A stretch of DNA of 64,000 nt from positions 52,917,562 through 52,981,561 of the forward strand of contig NC_134367.1 in NCBI RefSeq assembly GCF_035582795.1, given 5' to 3'. The stretch comes from Mycteria americana. Its lineage: Eukaryota > Chordata > Aves > Ciconiiformes > Ciconiidae. The translations under genes and the position numbers were made by a program. The notes below the pieces were generated by a model. That model was not told the origin of the DNA and made no database searches. It saw only the letters and a list, made by a program, of their open reading frames with translations. This document shows positions 35,640 through 48,347 of the stretch, piece after piece. Position 1 is the first letter of the stretch. Every line of letters begins with the position of its first letter.

Positions 35640-35995
35640 CTTGACTTTAGATGGGTAGAGTGGTTCTGAGCAGGCAGAGCAGGAGAAGTCAAGCAGCTGG
35701 GGCAGATGTGAGGGCCTGCACTGAGGACTGGGGGCAAGAGGTGTGCCCTGAGGGCTGGGGCTTCTTGGGGTAGGAAGGTTGGGGATGGGAAGGAGTGTGA
35801 GAGTAGGGGAAAAGGAGGAAGTCTTGGGAAGAAAGAGAAATTAGGGAAGGATGGGAAAAAAGATGGAAAATGTTGGGGGTTCTGAATTGAAATTACGAGG
35901 AGGAACGGTTTGACTCTGAGAGTTGGGGCAGGCTGCAAAATGAATTTGGAGACAGAAGGGCTTGGGAGATAAGAAGTCACAGTTGGGAAAAAGCA
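35640..35995. other. Purine-rich (GA) block
   Basis: The + strand is strongly biased to G and A, especially at 35700-35890 with many GGGAAG/GGAAGG words. It causes a long stop-poor frame on the other strand. No gene is supported. Confidence 0.6.
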
Positions 35996-35999
35996 GATG

Positions 36000-38900
36000 A
36001 GAGGGGAGAGTCAGGAGATGAACATGCTGTGCTACACAGGATTTTGGGTGAGAATGGGCAAGTATTACTGTGGTGCCTCCCTGCTGCCTCTAACCAGCTC
36101 TGATCTGGAGACAGAAATTTGCAGAGACCTGGCCTTCCTCTCCCAGCAGCAAGGGTTTGTCTCCCCTACTTTCTCTTCTTGTCACTCAAAAGTATAAAAT
36201 TTAAAGTTTAATTTCCAGATGAGAAGATAACAATAATTTTGCTGGCTATCTATTTTTAAATCAATACCTCAACAAGCCATAGTAATGTCATGGATCCCCC
36301 AAACTCATCTCCTCTACAGTTTTTCTCCTCCTTTTCCAGCGTGAGACGGGGAAGTACGCACATTCTTCTGTCCCAGTGTGCAGACTCAGCTGCCGGTTGC
36401 ACTGTCCCGCTCCCACGTTGCACTGTCTCCTTTGCTCAAATCCATTTCCAAATTTAGCCAGATAGATGAAGAAATAAATTGTGGACAAAGACCATTCCCG
36501 GCTTGGCCGGCAGATGGCAATTACTGCTCTTTAAGAGATCCTTAGGCAGCCTTTAAAGCTTACAGAAGCAGGAGTTTGCAGTAGATGAGTCTCTGTAATA
36601 TTATAGAGTGTAAAAACACTTCTGGAAATTGAGTTCAGCTTTCCTGTTATCTGCTAACAGATCAGATATTGGAGCGTCTCAGTCTGTGAAATAAATACTG
36701 TTATACATATAGGGAGAAAAGCACTTAATGTTCTGAGTTGTTCACTCAGCACTTAACTCTCTGTTACGCTGTCGTAACGTGCAGTACAGGAACTTTTGGT
36801 CCCTTTTTAAAGGTATTGTAAAATCTACATTGTTTCTGGGATGCTTCCTGTCACATCAAAGGGTCCTGATCAACACGGAGTGTTGAAATTAAAGAAAAAT
36901 TTAATATACGTGTGCATTTTCTATTGTTGTTACAGATATAGGGGAAATTAGCTGTTTAATTTCAGAAGAAAAACAAAGCAGAGCATGCAGGTAAGGATAA
37001 TATATGTCCTAAATTACAAACTTCTGGAACAGTTTAGCAGAGAAAGCTGCTGCAGGAAAATAATGTAAACCCGGGTTAGGTTCTTTGCTGAATAAGGAGA
37101 ATATTTCAGGGATGATGTAAAAAGACAGCAAGACAGTAAATTGGAACTATGGTTAATGGACAAATATACCAACATTACCCTTTTCCTTGCCTGAATTCCT
37201 CTTCTGTTTTCACAGTGAAATGGCTTTGTACAGCTAACTACCATGTGGTATTTAGGGACCTCTGTGAGTTTTTACGGCTCAGCAGTGGTAACTCCCAATG
37301 CGGGGAGGAGGAAGGGTTAAGAAGGAGGTCCAAGCTGGCATTACAATTTGGTTCCTAGCTATCATGCTGACTGGGCCAGAAAATACAGAAGTACAGAAGT
37401 CCTGAGTAAGTGTGGGGGAAAACGTTTCTTAAATCATTCTCTGGTGACCTTTTTACCTCAGAAGCGTAAATAGGATATGAAGCAAGATTTATCTAGCTTT
37501 GTGCGGCTCAAAGTTTAGTTGCCCTGATGTGAGACTGGGGGCTGAAGGCAGCAAAGAAGGAAAATTAGTGGGAAGAGGAACTTGGGGTCCTGCCAAAAAG
37601 GCTGATTTACTTTTAAACACTTCATATATCAGACTGACTGAAATACTGTTTTACTTTCCAGTCATACTGATACGATCAAACTATAATGAGAGAACGAATT
37701 CCTAGACTGAGAGTGTGATTAACAGTTTTTAACTCAAGGTCCTTTCCCGAGCTGTTGCAGACAGACCAGAAGCGTGTGTTGTCCACCCTTGTATTTCTAT
37801 CGTTAGTGGCCAGTGCTCTGTGAAACCCTGAGTTAGAAGCCCTCTCATTGTCAAAAAAGAAAGTGCTTCCTTGAGTAAGAGAGAGTCTGTACCACCAGAA
37901 ACAACCCAGTCGAAGCGGAAGTCTGGAGGGGCTGTCTGGCCTTGGGCTTCAAAGGAAGCCCAGGATTTGCTGGTGGTCAATAGTTTAAGCAGACCGCAGG
38001 GACTATGTTCAAAAGTTTGTTTAAAAACAAACAAACCTGTAACTCTTACGTGTTCATGGGTAAGAAATTCCTGTACTAAGCCCGTGCCCCTCGCTTTAAC
38101 ACCAGAGTTGTTTCTGCAAACTGTTGTTAGGAAACCGTGTTATTAGGAATCAGCAAGGTAGACTCAGAAGGAATTTATCCAAGTAATTAGGAGGGTTGGT
38201 CTGGGGGTAAGAGACAGAAGAGTCTCATAGTGGCGAGAATGGGATCTGTACCTGGCAATTTGCTCGAGAAATCCAGAGTTTGGAACACTGAGTCTGTCTG
38301 CATCAGCGAGTCTTTGAAACGCAGGGGACTGACGTTGGACACAATCACAACAAATCGATGCCTAACCAGGGAACAGAAATCAACCCACCTGTGAGAATTA
38401 GTGCTTCCAGTTAATATCTCATACATATATTGCTCCCCAAAATGAGCTTCACATCTCAGCTTTATAAGAAGCACACATCTTGGCTTGAAAAAATCAGAAG
38501 TCTAGCTCTCTCACATTGCTCCTGCATATCAGGAAAAGCAAAATGAGAAAAAAAGGCACTCAAATCCCCTTGTAGGTTACCCTGCAGTATCAGTGCTACT
38601 ATGAAAGCTGAAGTCAAACACAAGTTTGGGGTTTTATGTTTGTGTCTTTAATTCCTGGCTACAATTGGATTCATTGCACAACCAGAAAACTGCTTTTTCC
38701 AACTGATAGCCTTGCAAAGTCATACTGGAAACAGAAAATCGTCTGTACTTTGGCTGAGGTATTACCAGCCATAAAGATCTGGCAACTGCAGCTTGTGTAA
38801 CAATTTTGCTAATTATATTTAAACTGGAGTGAATCAACCCTTCTAACCCTGAATAAAGAACAATTATATTTTTCCCAAGGAGAAAAGCAGATAGGAGACT

Positions 38901-41900
38901 GGATGTATTCAGGTGAGCAGGTTTTTAACGAGTGCTTTCACACTAAGATTTAACACCACTTTAACTATACCCATTCGTTAGGCTGGTGCAAGTTATTACA
39001 CTGTGTAAACGAAAAGATGGTCTGTAGTTACTCCACAATAGTTCACGTGTGAACCAAAGTTAAAGCTCTGTACTTATTCCACAACAGTTCATATGTGAAC
39101 AGTCTTATATCAGAATAATTTTTTTCTTCTTGTTCAACTTTTTCCACATGTCCATGATATATTAAGCTAATTCATGAAAAAATAAACCCTCTTCTACATG
39201 TGGATATACAATGGTATGTGTAAGAAAGGGCCAGTAGTCCTTTAGCTTCTGCTTTTCTACTGACTGGTGGCAGTACATCAGGTATCCTGCAGAAGTACAA
39301 TTAGCAAAATGCCTTAAGATCAAAGGAACTGCAGAATGACAATGTCTGGGAACAAAGTGGGCGGTAAAAGGTCAGAAAACATTCTTTCTGTGAAAATAAG
39401 GGTCCTGGGTTATTTTTAAGATCACCTCCTTATGTCAGTGGTGACTTTCTTAGTGAGAATACGAAGCATGTTTGGAGAGTGATATAGAAATCTGAGGTGA
39501 CTTAATGATTAATAAGGCTATTCTCCATAGCAAATTTACCTCAAGTAGAAGAATTGTACATCATTTAGTACACAGTTTGCATGCCCAGTCAGTAGCATTA
39601 TAGGTCTTAATTGTAAAATCCTGTTAGTACACAGTAGTATCCTGCAGTAAATTCCAGCACAATTCTATTTTGAAACTATGATACTGCTGCTTGCGTATGG
39701 TTGTAAATCAGATTCCTAAGTGTTTAGGAATCATTCATGTGGTTTAAGTGGCTTGGTCTTCTATCATCTTATTGCTTATTTGGCCCAATTTGAGCACAAG
39801 ATCTTTCCCTTAAAGGGTGGTACTCTGTGTACTATATTATTCAAACAGTTGGCAACTTCTTAAAGGTTTAGAAGATGCTACTTGGAGAGCTTAGAAGAGT
39901 TGAAGGCTTTTAGTACAATACTTTAGATGGAGTGTAATTTAATTTTAAACATTACTATCTCAGGGAGAATTAACTCTTAAATAAGATGACCTTGATTTCA
40001 CCCTGGTGAGAGAAGGAGGGAACACTCACCTTTTTCTTTAAAGTGTTTGTAACTAAAGTATAAGACACAGACAGCCACCTAAACAGTTAGACATTTTATA
40101 TACTGAATAATTCTGCCTGAAAACTGATACTGCATCTGTTGTGTCACATCTCTGTGATCAAATGCTGCTGTAATGCAGAATCTTTTCATAGCCTTTCTTT
40201 TAAATAATTGGGAGGATCATTATGATGATAAAGCAAATCGATTCTTAATTTTATTCATCTTAGGGAATGCAATCTAGGTTTCCCAGAGAGGAATCTTAGT
40301 CTATTTGCATCCCTTGAGTTACCAAAAATGCTGTTTCAGAGGGAGTGCAACTAGCACTTGGGAGCTACCGAATTTGGATCATATACATCTGGCTTTCAAG
40401 TAAATGCTGCTATTTGGTAACCTGGTAGTCCTTGTGAGTGAGACTAGCCAGGGGTAGTGCATTGTCTGTCTCAACCTAAGCAATAAGGGAGGTAATAATA
40501 GTTAAATTTACGATTCTTCTACGAAAGTGACTTGTGTGAATATATGCTATACCATAGATCCTTTTTATCTGTATTCATTTATTTTATTTATATACCTAAA
40601 GTAAGGGTTATCCCATTAATGTGCTAGGGGTGGATTTTTATCAGCATATAAATAGAAAGTGCAGGGCCTATGTGTGCTCTTACTTTTGAGCAAGTGGTAT
40701 ATTTTTACTTAGCCACTAAGTAAATATGTATTTAGAGGAAGGGCATTGATATGGGATTTATTTAACTTAAAAAAAAAAAAAAGTCCCTGTCAATTCAAGG
40801 ATTAACTTAGTTCTGCTTTTGAGAGAGAGGAGATATTTGATGGTGCTAACAAGAATTGTTATGTTTATTTCACAAAATACAGTCTTGCAAACTGAACGAG
40901 GAATTTCCATATGCCTTTTTTTGAAATCTGTTTTACCCATATTACCAGATATGGGATGAATTGTGGGTTAAATAACCTATCAACTGGAGAAAACTGAACC
41001 AGAGAGAGTATGTAAATTTTGTTCTGAATTGACCTGCAACAGACTGGATTTTTTGCTGTGGGATACCCAACTTTAAATTCAGGATTTCAGATAAAATTTA
41101 AGAAATACATGTAGACCTAGCACAATAATTTCAAAAAAATAGTTGGAAAAAGATTGCATTTCTGTTACTCTTTCATACATTAAAGCAACTCTTTGTGAGT
41201 AGAAAAGTAGAAGGAAATTAAGCTCTTCCATGATAGCTGCAAGGTAATATGCTGTATGAAGTGATTTATTGTATGTTTAATATGTCTTATATAGTTTAAA
41301 TATTTCAATGCAAATATGTACAACCTGAAAATATTTCTTGACATATTTAGTATCCTTACACTACTCTTAAAATGTCAGATTTTTTAAATGTTTGTATTTC
41401 TTGACACAAATCTGTTCAATTTGCAAAGGCAAGTAGACTTTCTACATGGAAAGCTTTGTTAACAGGTTTCACATGCCTTAATATTTGAATTGACTCACTG
41501 AGATACACAGTTTTGCTTATCTGGCAAGTAAAATGCTGACACTGCTGTAAATCATATCTTGAAATGCGGCTACTAACACCTGCTAACCCTTGCTATAGCC
41601 TTTAATACAGAAGCACTTTCAAAGTGACAAAAAGAAAATGGTAATAATGTTAATTTAACTTGAACAGAAATTAGAATTCTTAAAAAGCAAGTAAGCAAGA
41701 TTAGTGTCACTTCTATTCCTCGTGGTTTTTTACTTAGATAGTATTGGCAGAGGTAGTAGCTCTTTGCTGTTTGGGCTTTTTGCAACCCGAAAAGTCAATG
41801 GAGTAGCAACTGAGCAGACAACCAAAATCTGCTTCTAGACAACAATCGGATTGGGTTTATTTGATGAAACATTTGCTTCTCTGATGCTCTGAACTTTTGT

Positions 41901-44900
41901 TGAAAACAAAATTGAGTTCTTGAGATTGCAAAGGTGGTCTGGAAGATATTAAACCTATGTGAACAAAGGAAGGAACTTTGAGGTGCTTAGATCCTATGAT
42001 AATGGATGCAATATGAAAAACTTGACCTGGATAGTGGTATCGAACCAAGCCTGAAGACAGCCTAAAACAATGGCTTGAAGCAGTTCCTGCTCATTTGAAA
42101 GAGATGTTAACTTTGAAGCTGAATGAGAATGTTGCCAACAGTGTTAGTTATTTTGCTGCCAAGAAAGAGGTGAATGATCATCCTAGGACAATGTATTCTT
42201 CACACTTCCTCATTTAGCAATGGGATCAAAACAAATTCCATGTTTGGGGTCTGAATAAAAATTAAGATGTTCTTCAACTTGATATCCAAGGGTAGGATTA
42301 ATTTCACCAAATTTTAGGTGCCTAGAATTCTCACATCTACATCTAAGCTAGTCATCGGGGTTCCTTTAATATCACTTATCTCACCATAAATATTAATGTT
42401 TAAAGTAATTTGTCCCCTGGAATTCCCTATTCACTCCTACCAACACCGTGTAGATGACCAGCTCTGATCAGATGTTCACAGCAGAGAGAGTGACAAGGTA
42501 GGCTAGAGGCATCCTACACTAGAAGTCTGCCATCAAAAACTTAGCTTTGTGCAACTAGAGATTTGCAGGGGGCAGAGGACTTTTACAGTTAACAGCTATC
42601 ACTTTCTTTCACTTGCCTACCTTTAATAATAGCAGTTATATGTTAACCATGTCCCAGATAACAGCCTGTCGAGTCCCATCTACACTTCGTTGAATAAAAA
42701 AACTAAAACCGAATTTAATTTGTAAAGGACCCAGACCTGAGCCATAACGCATGCTTTAGGTGAACTGAAAAGAGGAAAATGTTAAGTCTGGAACCATTGT
42801 TTTAAATAAACATAGAAGTGGGAATCAGACCTCTTGCTTACCCTCAGCTTCACCAGTTAGATATTTAGGCTACTCTCTTTCCCTCTCTCATTTTGCTTAC
42901 TCTTTCTCTTTTGAAAGGACAAAAAAGAAAATTCTCTAGCTATTGGTGAAGTAGGAGGGAACCTATATTTTGACAAATAATAGCACTTTAGGAAACTTTT
43001 ACTGTAGGTACTATGAAATGCTAAAACTAAGGTTAGACACTCCCAATGGTCCCCACAGTAAACAAGTAAAATCTGTGCTTATCTTTGAAAAAGTGACTCA
43101 TTTGCTTCAGCAGAGACGCAGTCCCTGTACTTCTTACTACTCAGCTGGAGTCCATTCTGAAACATCAGTAGAACATCCTGTCTGGCTGAGAGATGTATAA
43201 ACACTGCTTACTGAATGGGATTTAATCTAATGTTGATCTTCACGCAGTTGGTGATACCATATGTTTTTGTGTTTTAATGGTTATCCTGTTTATCTCATCT
43301 TTCTGACTTAAGGCCAAATCCTTCTGTTGAATAGGTGCATTATTAATACTAGCTGAAAATTAAACAACAAAAAGCTTAATGGTTAAGAGCACGCATTAGT
43401 CTAAGTGGTCACATAATTTTGTGTTAGTCTCATGTCCTCTCTGTATACTGCCTGTCTTTCTTGGGTTTGCATCTATTGTACCGCTTGTTGCAAATTTGTG
43501 ACAAAGTTAGGCATTTTACTAAAGACCTTTTTTATTTTTTTCTGGATAATGTAGGCATACCCTTTTCATTGATTACTGTAAAAATTCTAATCAGACCAAC
43601 AGAAGAATGAAGAATTAAACTCTCTGAACATGTACTCTTCAGGCTTAGCATCCGGTCCACTTTACCTTTGCAGAATACTACATAATTTTGAAATGCTCTA
43701 CAAATACAATGATTTATGGAAAAAGCTGTCTTGGTGTGTCACTAACAGCAGACTTCAATTATATAGGTACATTTTTTTTAAAGTAGTTGGCAATTGAAAC
43801 ATTCCTTTATGCTTCAAGAAAATGCTGCATGTGAGAGCTACTGAAGTATTGGTCTATTTTCAATAGCTCTTGAGAAAGCAAGTGAATGTTTAATAGGCAG
43901 CTGGCAAGAATTTCGGTTAGGGTTGCAGAAGATGCCATTTCCTGGTCTGTGGCTTTTGAGAGCCCACAAGTGACAGGGCAAATTCCTCCTTTGGCACTGG
44001 CATTTTATATATTGATCCTAAACGTAACCTAATTACCACCATAGCAGATGTCTGTCATGACCATTGTCTTTTGCATGCACAATTGCTGTTCGGTTGTTTT
44101 ATCATCTGTAGGGTAATAATAAAACATGTAAACTAAGTAAATTACTATAAAGAGGAGCAAATCTTAGACAAAACCAAGGTGTTTCTCACATCACATTTCT
44201 CAGGTTATCCATTCTCAGTTGATTTTTTCACTTTCCTCTCTGTTTTGGTGTTGGTTTTATGATTTTTTTCCCCTTGCTTGTAACAACAATTTAGCTGAAA
44301 TACAGTTACCTGCATACAAGTCTATATTCTCTTTATTTTCTCTATTATTATGGCAATTCTCTCATGTCTGTCTTCCTTCTTTTTCCCCTTCTTTTTAAAC
44401 TATTTGTCTTGTGATCATGCAGGGCTCAAGTAACAGAGCCACAAGGGTGGCTTTCCTTTTACATACCTTTCCAGAGTTAGGTTTTTTTTTTAATTTCAAA
44501 TAGCCTTTTTTTTATTTCTTTGATAGCAAGAATTTAAAAGCCAATGCTTTCATTGTGAATTATTGGGGTTACAAAAACTTTAGAAATCAAACTGAAGTCA
44601 AACCTGCCCATATTCTGTCTGCAAAGTACATTTTATATGGAAGGTGGGGGCTCAAAATTATCTGACTATGAAGAGCGAGCCTTTATTGTTCTTGTTCTTG
44701 GGAACTACTAGGGAAATAGCTGAGATCTCAAGAGACCTCTCTTGAAAGGGAAGAGACTTAGTCCTTGACAGGAGCAAAGTGTACCAAAGAGCAAAGAGGT
44801 CCAAAGTTTCCCTAGATATCTACTTAAGGCTTCTAGAAAGAGTCTGTAAAGGAAGGCTCCATGTGCCCTAATTTTTTGATAATATAAACCTTTTTTTTTT

Positions 44901-46290
44901 TGGTTTGGATAAATAGCAATAGGACAATAAGATACAGAATACTGAAGGAACATGCAGAATAGTTATAGCCATCAAATTTATAAAAATTGTATGTGCTGGA
45001 GAATCAGATTTTGTGACTCTTCATTCCCAACAATGTGAGGAGAAAGGGAAAACAGTTATTTCATACTAATCAGGGGAAAAGAAACCCTTAACAACTGGAA
45101 AATAGAATCTATTTTAAAAAATGTCCAGAAGTTGCACACAGTATCTTCACAATGTTTTTTAAAAAAACACATCCTTCATCTTAAAAGGGGGGGGGGAGAT
45201 TAATTGACAGTGTTCATGGGAAACAGGGAAATGAAACTGCAGTACATAAATATTATATTGAAAAACATGCGGAGGAAGGAATTAGTTTTGTGCTTAACTG
45301 AACACTGTCCAAAACAGAAAAAATATATGGTTCTTCCCTCAAGCTGATTTGACTATCTATCATACAGTTCACAGCCCCCCATTCAGGAAGGTAGTTGAAG
45401 TAATCTGAGGAGTCTAACTGAAAGTTAGAAACATATTTCAGTGCTTGCAGAACTGGGCCCCTTCTGATCAGTCATATCAAGATCCAATCTTGTATTTTGC
45501 CCTTGTTTATTCCTATGCAACCAAAAGTGTAATTAAGTTAATCATTGCTGGCAAACATAATGAAGATTGAATCTAATTCCAAAAAAGGTTCCCTCTGTCA
45601 TAACTGTTCAAAAATATTATATTGTGGAGGGCAAAGCTTGATTTATTGTAAGAAAGCTCAATAGATTTGGACAACAGCCTCTGGACAAAGACTTGCTGGA
45701 GAATGTGAAGTGTTAACTTTTGCATGTTAAATTGCTTACGAAATATTCTGAGCATATTTAAGCTTATGATGGGCTTGGGGTTTTTCATAAGCATTAAAAC
45801 TTGTTCCTTGGGGGGAACAGATGTGTTTTTCAATGGTCGGCCAAAAGTTCTCTCTTTGCTTTGACAATTATTATGTATTTCATACAGCTATACTGTGTTT
45901 TGTTATGGGCTTTTATTTTTTCCGTATTCTACTGCTGTTGTATGTGTATGTGTAATGTTTTTATGTTTAACTTAGATGGGCATGGTTAACAAGACAAAGG
46001 GAGTATGCAGAAGATCAGTGCATCTATAAAATGCACTGCATTATTATCATAAATGTATTTGTAAACTTTTTTAAAAAAATAACTTATTTCAAAATAAATT
46101 GGAGGATACTAAACATGCAAAACTAAAAATCCAAAGGTCACTTAATTCCAAAAGCCAAGCATTCTTAAAGCTGACACCCATGCAATGTACATTATTACAC
46201 AGGCTTTCCTTATGTCATTATATGGTTTTCTTTCTTTAGCTGCTACTTTTCATGTGGAGAGTGACTGACTAATTTGTGCTGAACAAGGTA
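36000..46290. other. Intergenic, CR1 cluster to SLC16A10 upstream region
   Basis: This is AT-rich sequence without recognisable exons. Low-complexity spots include an A-run at 40770-40784 and a 10-G run at 45187-45196. A small duplicated motif at 39.0 kb is listed separately. I see no RNA gene and no further assignable LINE. Confidence 0.45.
39021..39100. repeat. 34-bp near-tandem duplication with an imperfect palindrome in each copy
   Basis: Copy 1 (39021-39054) and copy 2 (39067-39100) match at 29 of 34 positions with a 46-bp period. Each ends in a GTTCAC/T...GTGAAC near-palindrome (GTTCACGTGTGAAC and GTTCATATGTGAAC), so an E-box CACGTG in copy 1 corresponds to CATATG in copy 2. Confidence 0.85.
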
Positions 46291-46309
46291 TGGTCTTAAG
46301 AATCAGTGC

Positions 46310-46315
46310 TTTATT
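46310..46315 (-). terminator. Candidate polyadenylation signal AATAAA on the - strand
   Basis: TTTATT on the + strand reads AATAAA on the - strand, 231 nt after the stop codon of the candidate exon at 46546-46732. The distance is normal for a terminal exon. Confidence 0.45.
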
Positions 46316-46545
46316 TCGGACTAAGTTTTGTTTCCCCACGTGGCCACTGGTAGGTAGGAAGGAGAAGGTGATTCAGGGTCAAAAAAGGAGGAAGAGGCTT
46401 TAACAGGCAGGCACGGGAGTTGGATGGTGCAACAGATACAGCAGTAGCAGCCCAGGTTCTGGCAGAAGGAATGGGGATGGCATATGAATGCAAGAGGCTG
46501 CTTTGAGCCCTGCAGGTCTCATTGGGAAGGGCAAAGTATCCAGAT

Positions 46546-46732
46546 TTAATCTGCGGATTTTCTTTCAGGAAGCTCCTCTTCATCATCAGGCCCAAACTGC
46601 TTAAAGCGTAAGTAGTTGCCAACCACATAAACAGGTGTGCGGTTGAGAGTTTGGAAGCAGGATCGCCGGTCAAAAAGGTTGTCAAAGTTAACACTCGTGA
46701 CCTCAGCTTTCCCTATCCTCTCACTTTGCTGG
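46546..46732 (-). CDS. Candidate terminal coding exon of an unidentified minus-strand gene
   Basis: On the - strand a good acceptor (pyrimidine tract, then CCCCACAG, the AG at 46734-46733) opens an exon of one split base plus 61 codons, ending in TAA at 46548-46546. A canonical AATAAA follows 231 nt later. The peptide looks protein-like, not random: it includes SVNFDNLFDRRSCF, LNRTPVYVVGNYLRF and an acidic tail DDEEELPERKSAD. I do not recognise the family. Upstream on this strand lies the CpG island shared with SLC16A10, so a divergent gene with a first exon near 46.86-47.5 kb is plausible. One possible donor, GTGACC next to 46875, would join in the correct phase to an open frame starting at 47115, but that frame is GC-rich and may be chance. 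Alternatives are an exon of a longer gene or a decayed retrocopy. Confidence 0.4.
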
Positions 46733-47655
46733 CTGTGGGGAGGAAAGGTCAAGAGTCGATGCCTCTGTGCAAGCGGGAAACATTTCATGAGGTGCGCAAG
46801 TGCAGTATTTTCTCTTCCTTTGTAAGACAAAAAGAAGACAACCGGGGAGAAACGGTTTCACCACGGTCACCCCTGGCGAAGTGCTAAGGGTGGCCCGAGC
46901 AGAGGTGGAGAGCTGTCCCGGAGAGCTGCTTCCCTGAGGACGGCGGATGCCCCGAGGGCCCTGGAGCGGGGCGTCTCCGGAGCGGGACTGACAGCCCGGA
47001 GCCCGGGCCCTCCCCGCGAGAGGGAGGGTGGGCGATGGAGAGCGCCCCGGGGGCCAGCAGCGCCGGGCAGGGCCAAGCAACGGCCGTGAGGGGCGAGCAA
47101 GGACTGGCAATGCACGCGGGCGGGGAGGCGCGGCGCGGCGCCCCTCGCTTAGCGTTTTCGGGTGATTTTTTTTCTTTACTTGGGTGTCGTTAGCGAACTG
47201 CCGGGGAGGGAGTTTCAGAGTTTTCCCTCAGTTCACCGCTGCCCAGAAAGAGCAGCCGCAGCAAGACACCGCTGGGTGTAACTGCCCTGTCTCATGGGGA
47301 ACTAACTCTGGTCTGGGAGCGGGGCCAGGGGCTTGTTTACTGCTCTCCCCGCCGAGGCTGGTGAGGGCAGCGTGCGGTACCTGTGTGTGGAGACTTGAGG
47401 CGCTCGCCTCCCGCCCAGCGCGAGCGGCGGCCGTTAACTGCTGACTTCCAGCCTCCCCCCCGCCGCTTCACCTCCCCGAGCGGCGGCAGCGGCGGCGAGG
47501 GGCCGCGGCACGAGTGCTTATCGCCGCCGCTGACACGCCGCGGCCCCGCCCCACCCCCGCCGCCGCGGCGGCAGCGAGGAGGGCGGGGGTGGGGGGGAAG
47601 GAGCGTGGCTTCGCCTCCCCTCCCTTGCTCCCCCCTCCCGCCTCCCTTCCCTCAG

Positions 47656-47718
47656 CCAATCGGCGCGGAGGAAAGCCCTCGTGCCGCTGACGCCCCCACG
47701 GGAGCCCCCCTTTTAAAA
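47656..47718 (+). promoter_or_regulatory. SLC16A10: CCAAT box and TATA-like element upstream of SLC16A10
   Basis: CCAAT at 47656-47660 (context CAGCCAATCGG, a good NF-Y site) is followed about 50 nt downstream by TTTTAAAA at 47711-47718, the only AT-rich patch in the island. Initiation would then fall near 47740-47755, giving a leader of about 220 nt. Confidence 0.45.
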
Positions 47719-47845
47719 TCAAGCGGCGGCGGGTCACCCCGCGGCGGGAAGAGGGGTGTGCGCGTGTGTGGGGCGGCCGGGCGCGAGCGGCGGAGCGGCC
47801 TCGCTCGCGCGCACGCAGACGGACAGAGGGACGGAGCGCCGCAGG

Positions 47846-47875
47846 ATGCCCGCAGCTGCCGCGGCGAGGGGCTGA
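47846..47875 (+). promoter_or_regulatory. Nine-codon upstream open reading frame in the SLC16A10 leader
   Basis: ATG at 47846 with A at -3 opens a nine-residue frame (MPAAAAARG) that stops at 47873-47875, 93 nt before the main ATG. It would be in the mRNA if transcription starts near 47750 as inferred. It could lower translation of the transporter, but no function is shown by sequence alone. Confidence 0.4.
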
Positions 47876-47968
47876 AGCGGGCGGGAGCCGAGAGGTCGCG
47901 AGGAGGAGGAGGAAGGCGGGAGCGGCGCGCGGGGAGGGTCTCGTGCCCGCTCCGCGGCGCGGCGGAGG

Positions 47969-48347
47969 ATGGCGCCGGTGAGCGAGCAGCTGGCGCCGCA
48001 GGGCGCGGGGGACCCCGCCGCCGCCCCCCTGCCCGGCCCGCCGGCGGCGGTGGAGCCGCGGAGGGAGAACGGCGGCGAGTGGTGCCCCGAGAGCGACAGC
48101 CCGGCCGCGCCGAGCGGTGAGAGCGGGGCCCAGCCCTGGGCGGCGACGGAGGCCCCCGGGAGCGCGGGGTGCCCCGGGAGCGTGGCGCTCGAGCCCCCCG
48201 AGGGCGGCTGGGGCTGGGTGGTGATGCTGGCCGCCATGTGGTGCAACGGCGCCGTCTTCGGCATCCAGAACGCGTGCGGGGTCCTCTTCGTCTCCATGCT
48301 CCAGCAGTTCGGCGGCAGCGAGGACAAGCAGCTGGCTTTCAAAACAG
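47969..48347 (+). CDS. SLC16A10: Monocarboxylate transporter 10 / T-type aromatic amino-acid transporter, first coding exon
   Basis: SLC16A10 (TAT1, MCT10) is a 12-helix MFS transporter of the plasma membrane, basolateral in epithelia, that moves Phe, Tyr, Trp and thyroid hormones by facilitated diffusion. This exon encodes residues 1-126: a Pro/Ala/Glu-rich cytosolic N terminus (1-77), then the SLC16 family signature EGGWGW at 78-83 and transmembrane helix 1 (about 81-105, WVVMLAAMWCNGAVFGIQNA), then the first extracellular loop (FGGSEDKQLAFKT). The start ATG has a strong context (A at -3, G at +4). The donor is GTGAGG at 48348, leaving one base of a split codon. The family is about 515 residues long; the other exons lie beyond the window. 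The synteny with RPF2 and GTF3C6 supports SLC16A10 over its close paralogue SLC16A2. Confidence 0.93.

Noticed and set aside
35021..35980. 319-codon open frame on the - strand, the longest in the window
   Set aside because: It runs antisense through the CR1 fragment and then through a purine-rich block that lacks stop codons on the opposite strand. Its Ser/Pro/Phe-rich composition reflects that bias, and it has no recognisable domain.
47383..48120. 245-codon + strand open frame overlapping the SLC16A10 start
   Set aside because: It is an Arg/Gly/Pro-rich frame produced by CpG-island composition, in a different frame from the SLC16A10 exon and without a plausible product.
47734..48342. 202-codon - strand open frame opposite SLC16A10 exon 1
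   Set aside because: It is the shadow of the real exon and its GC-rich leader. The + strand exon has the EGGWGW signature and a donor, and this one has neither.
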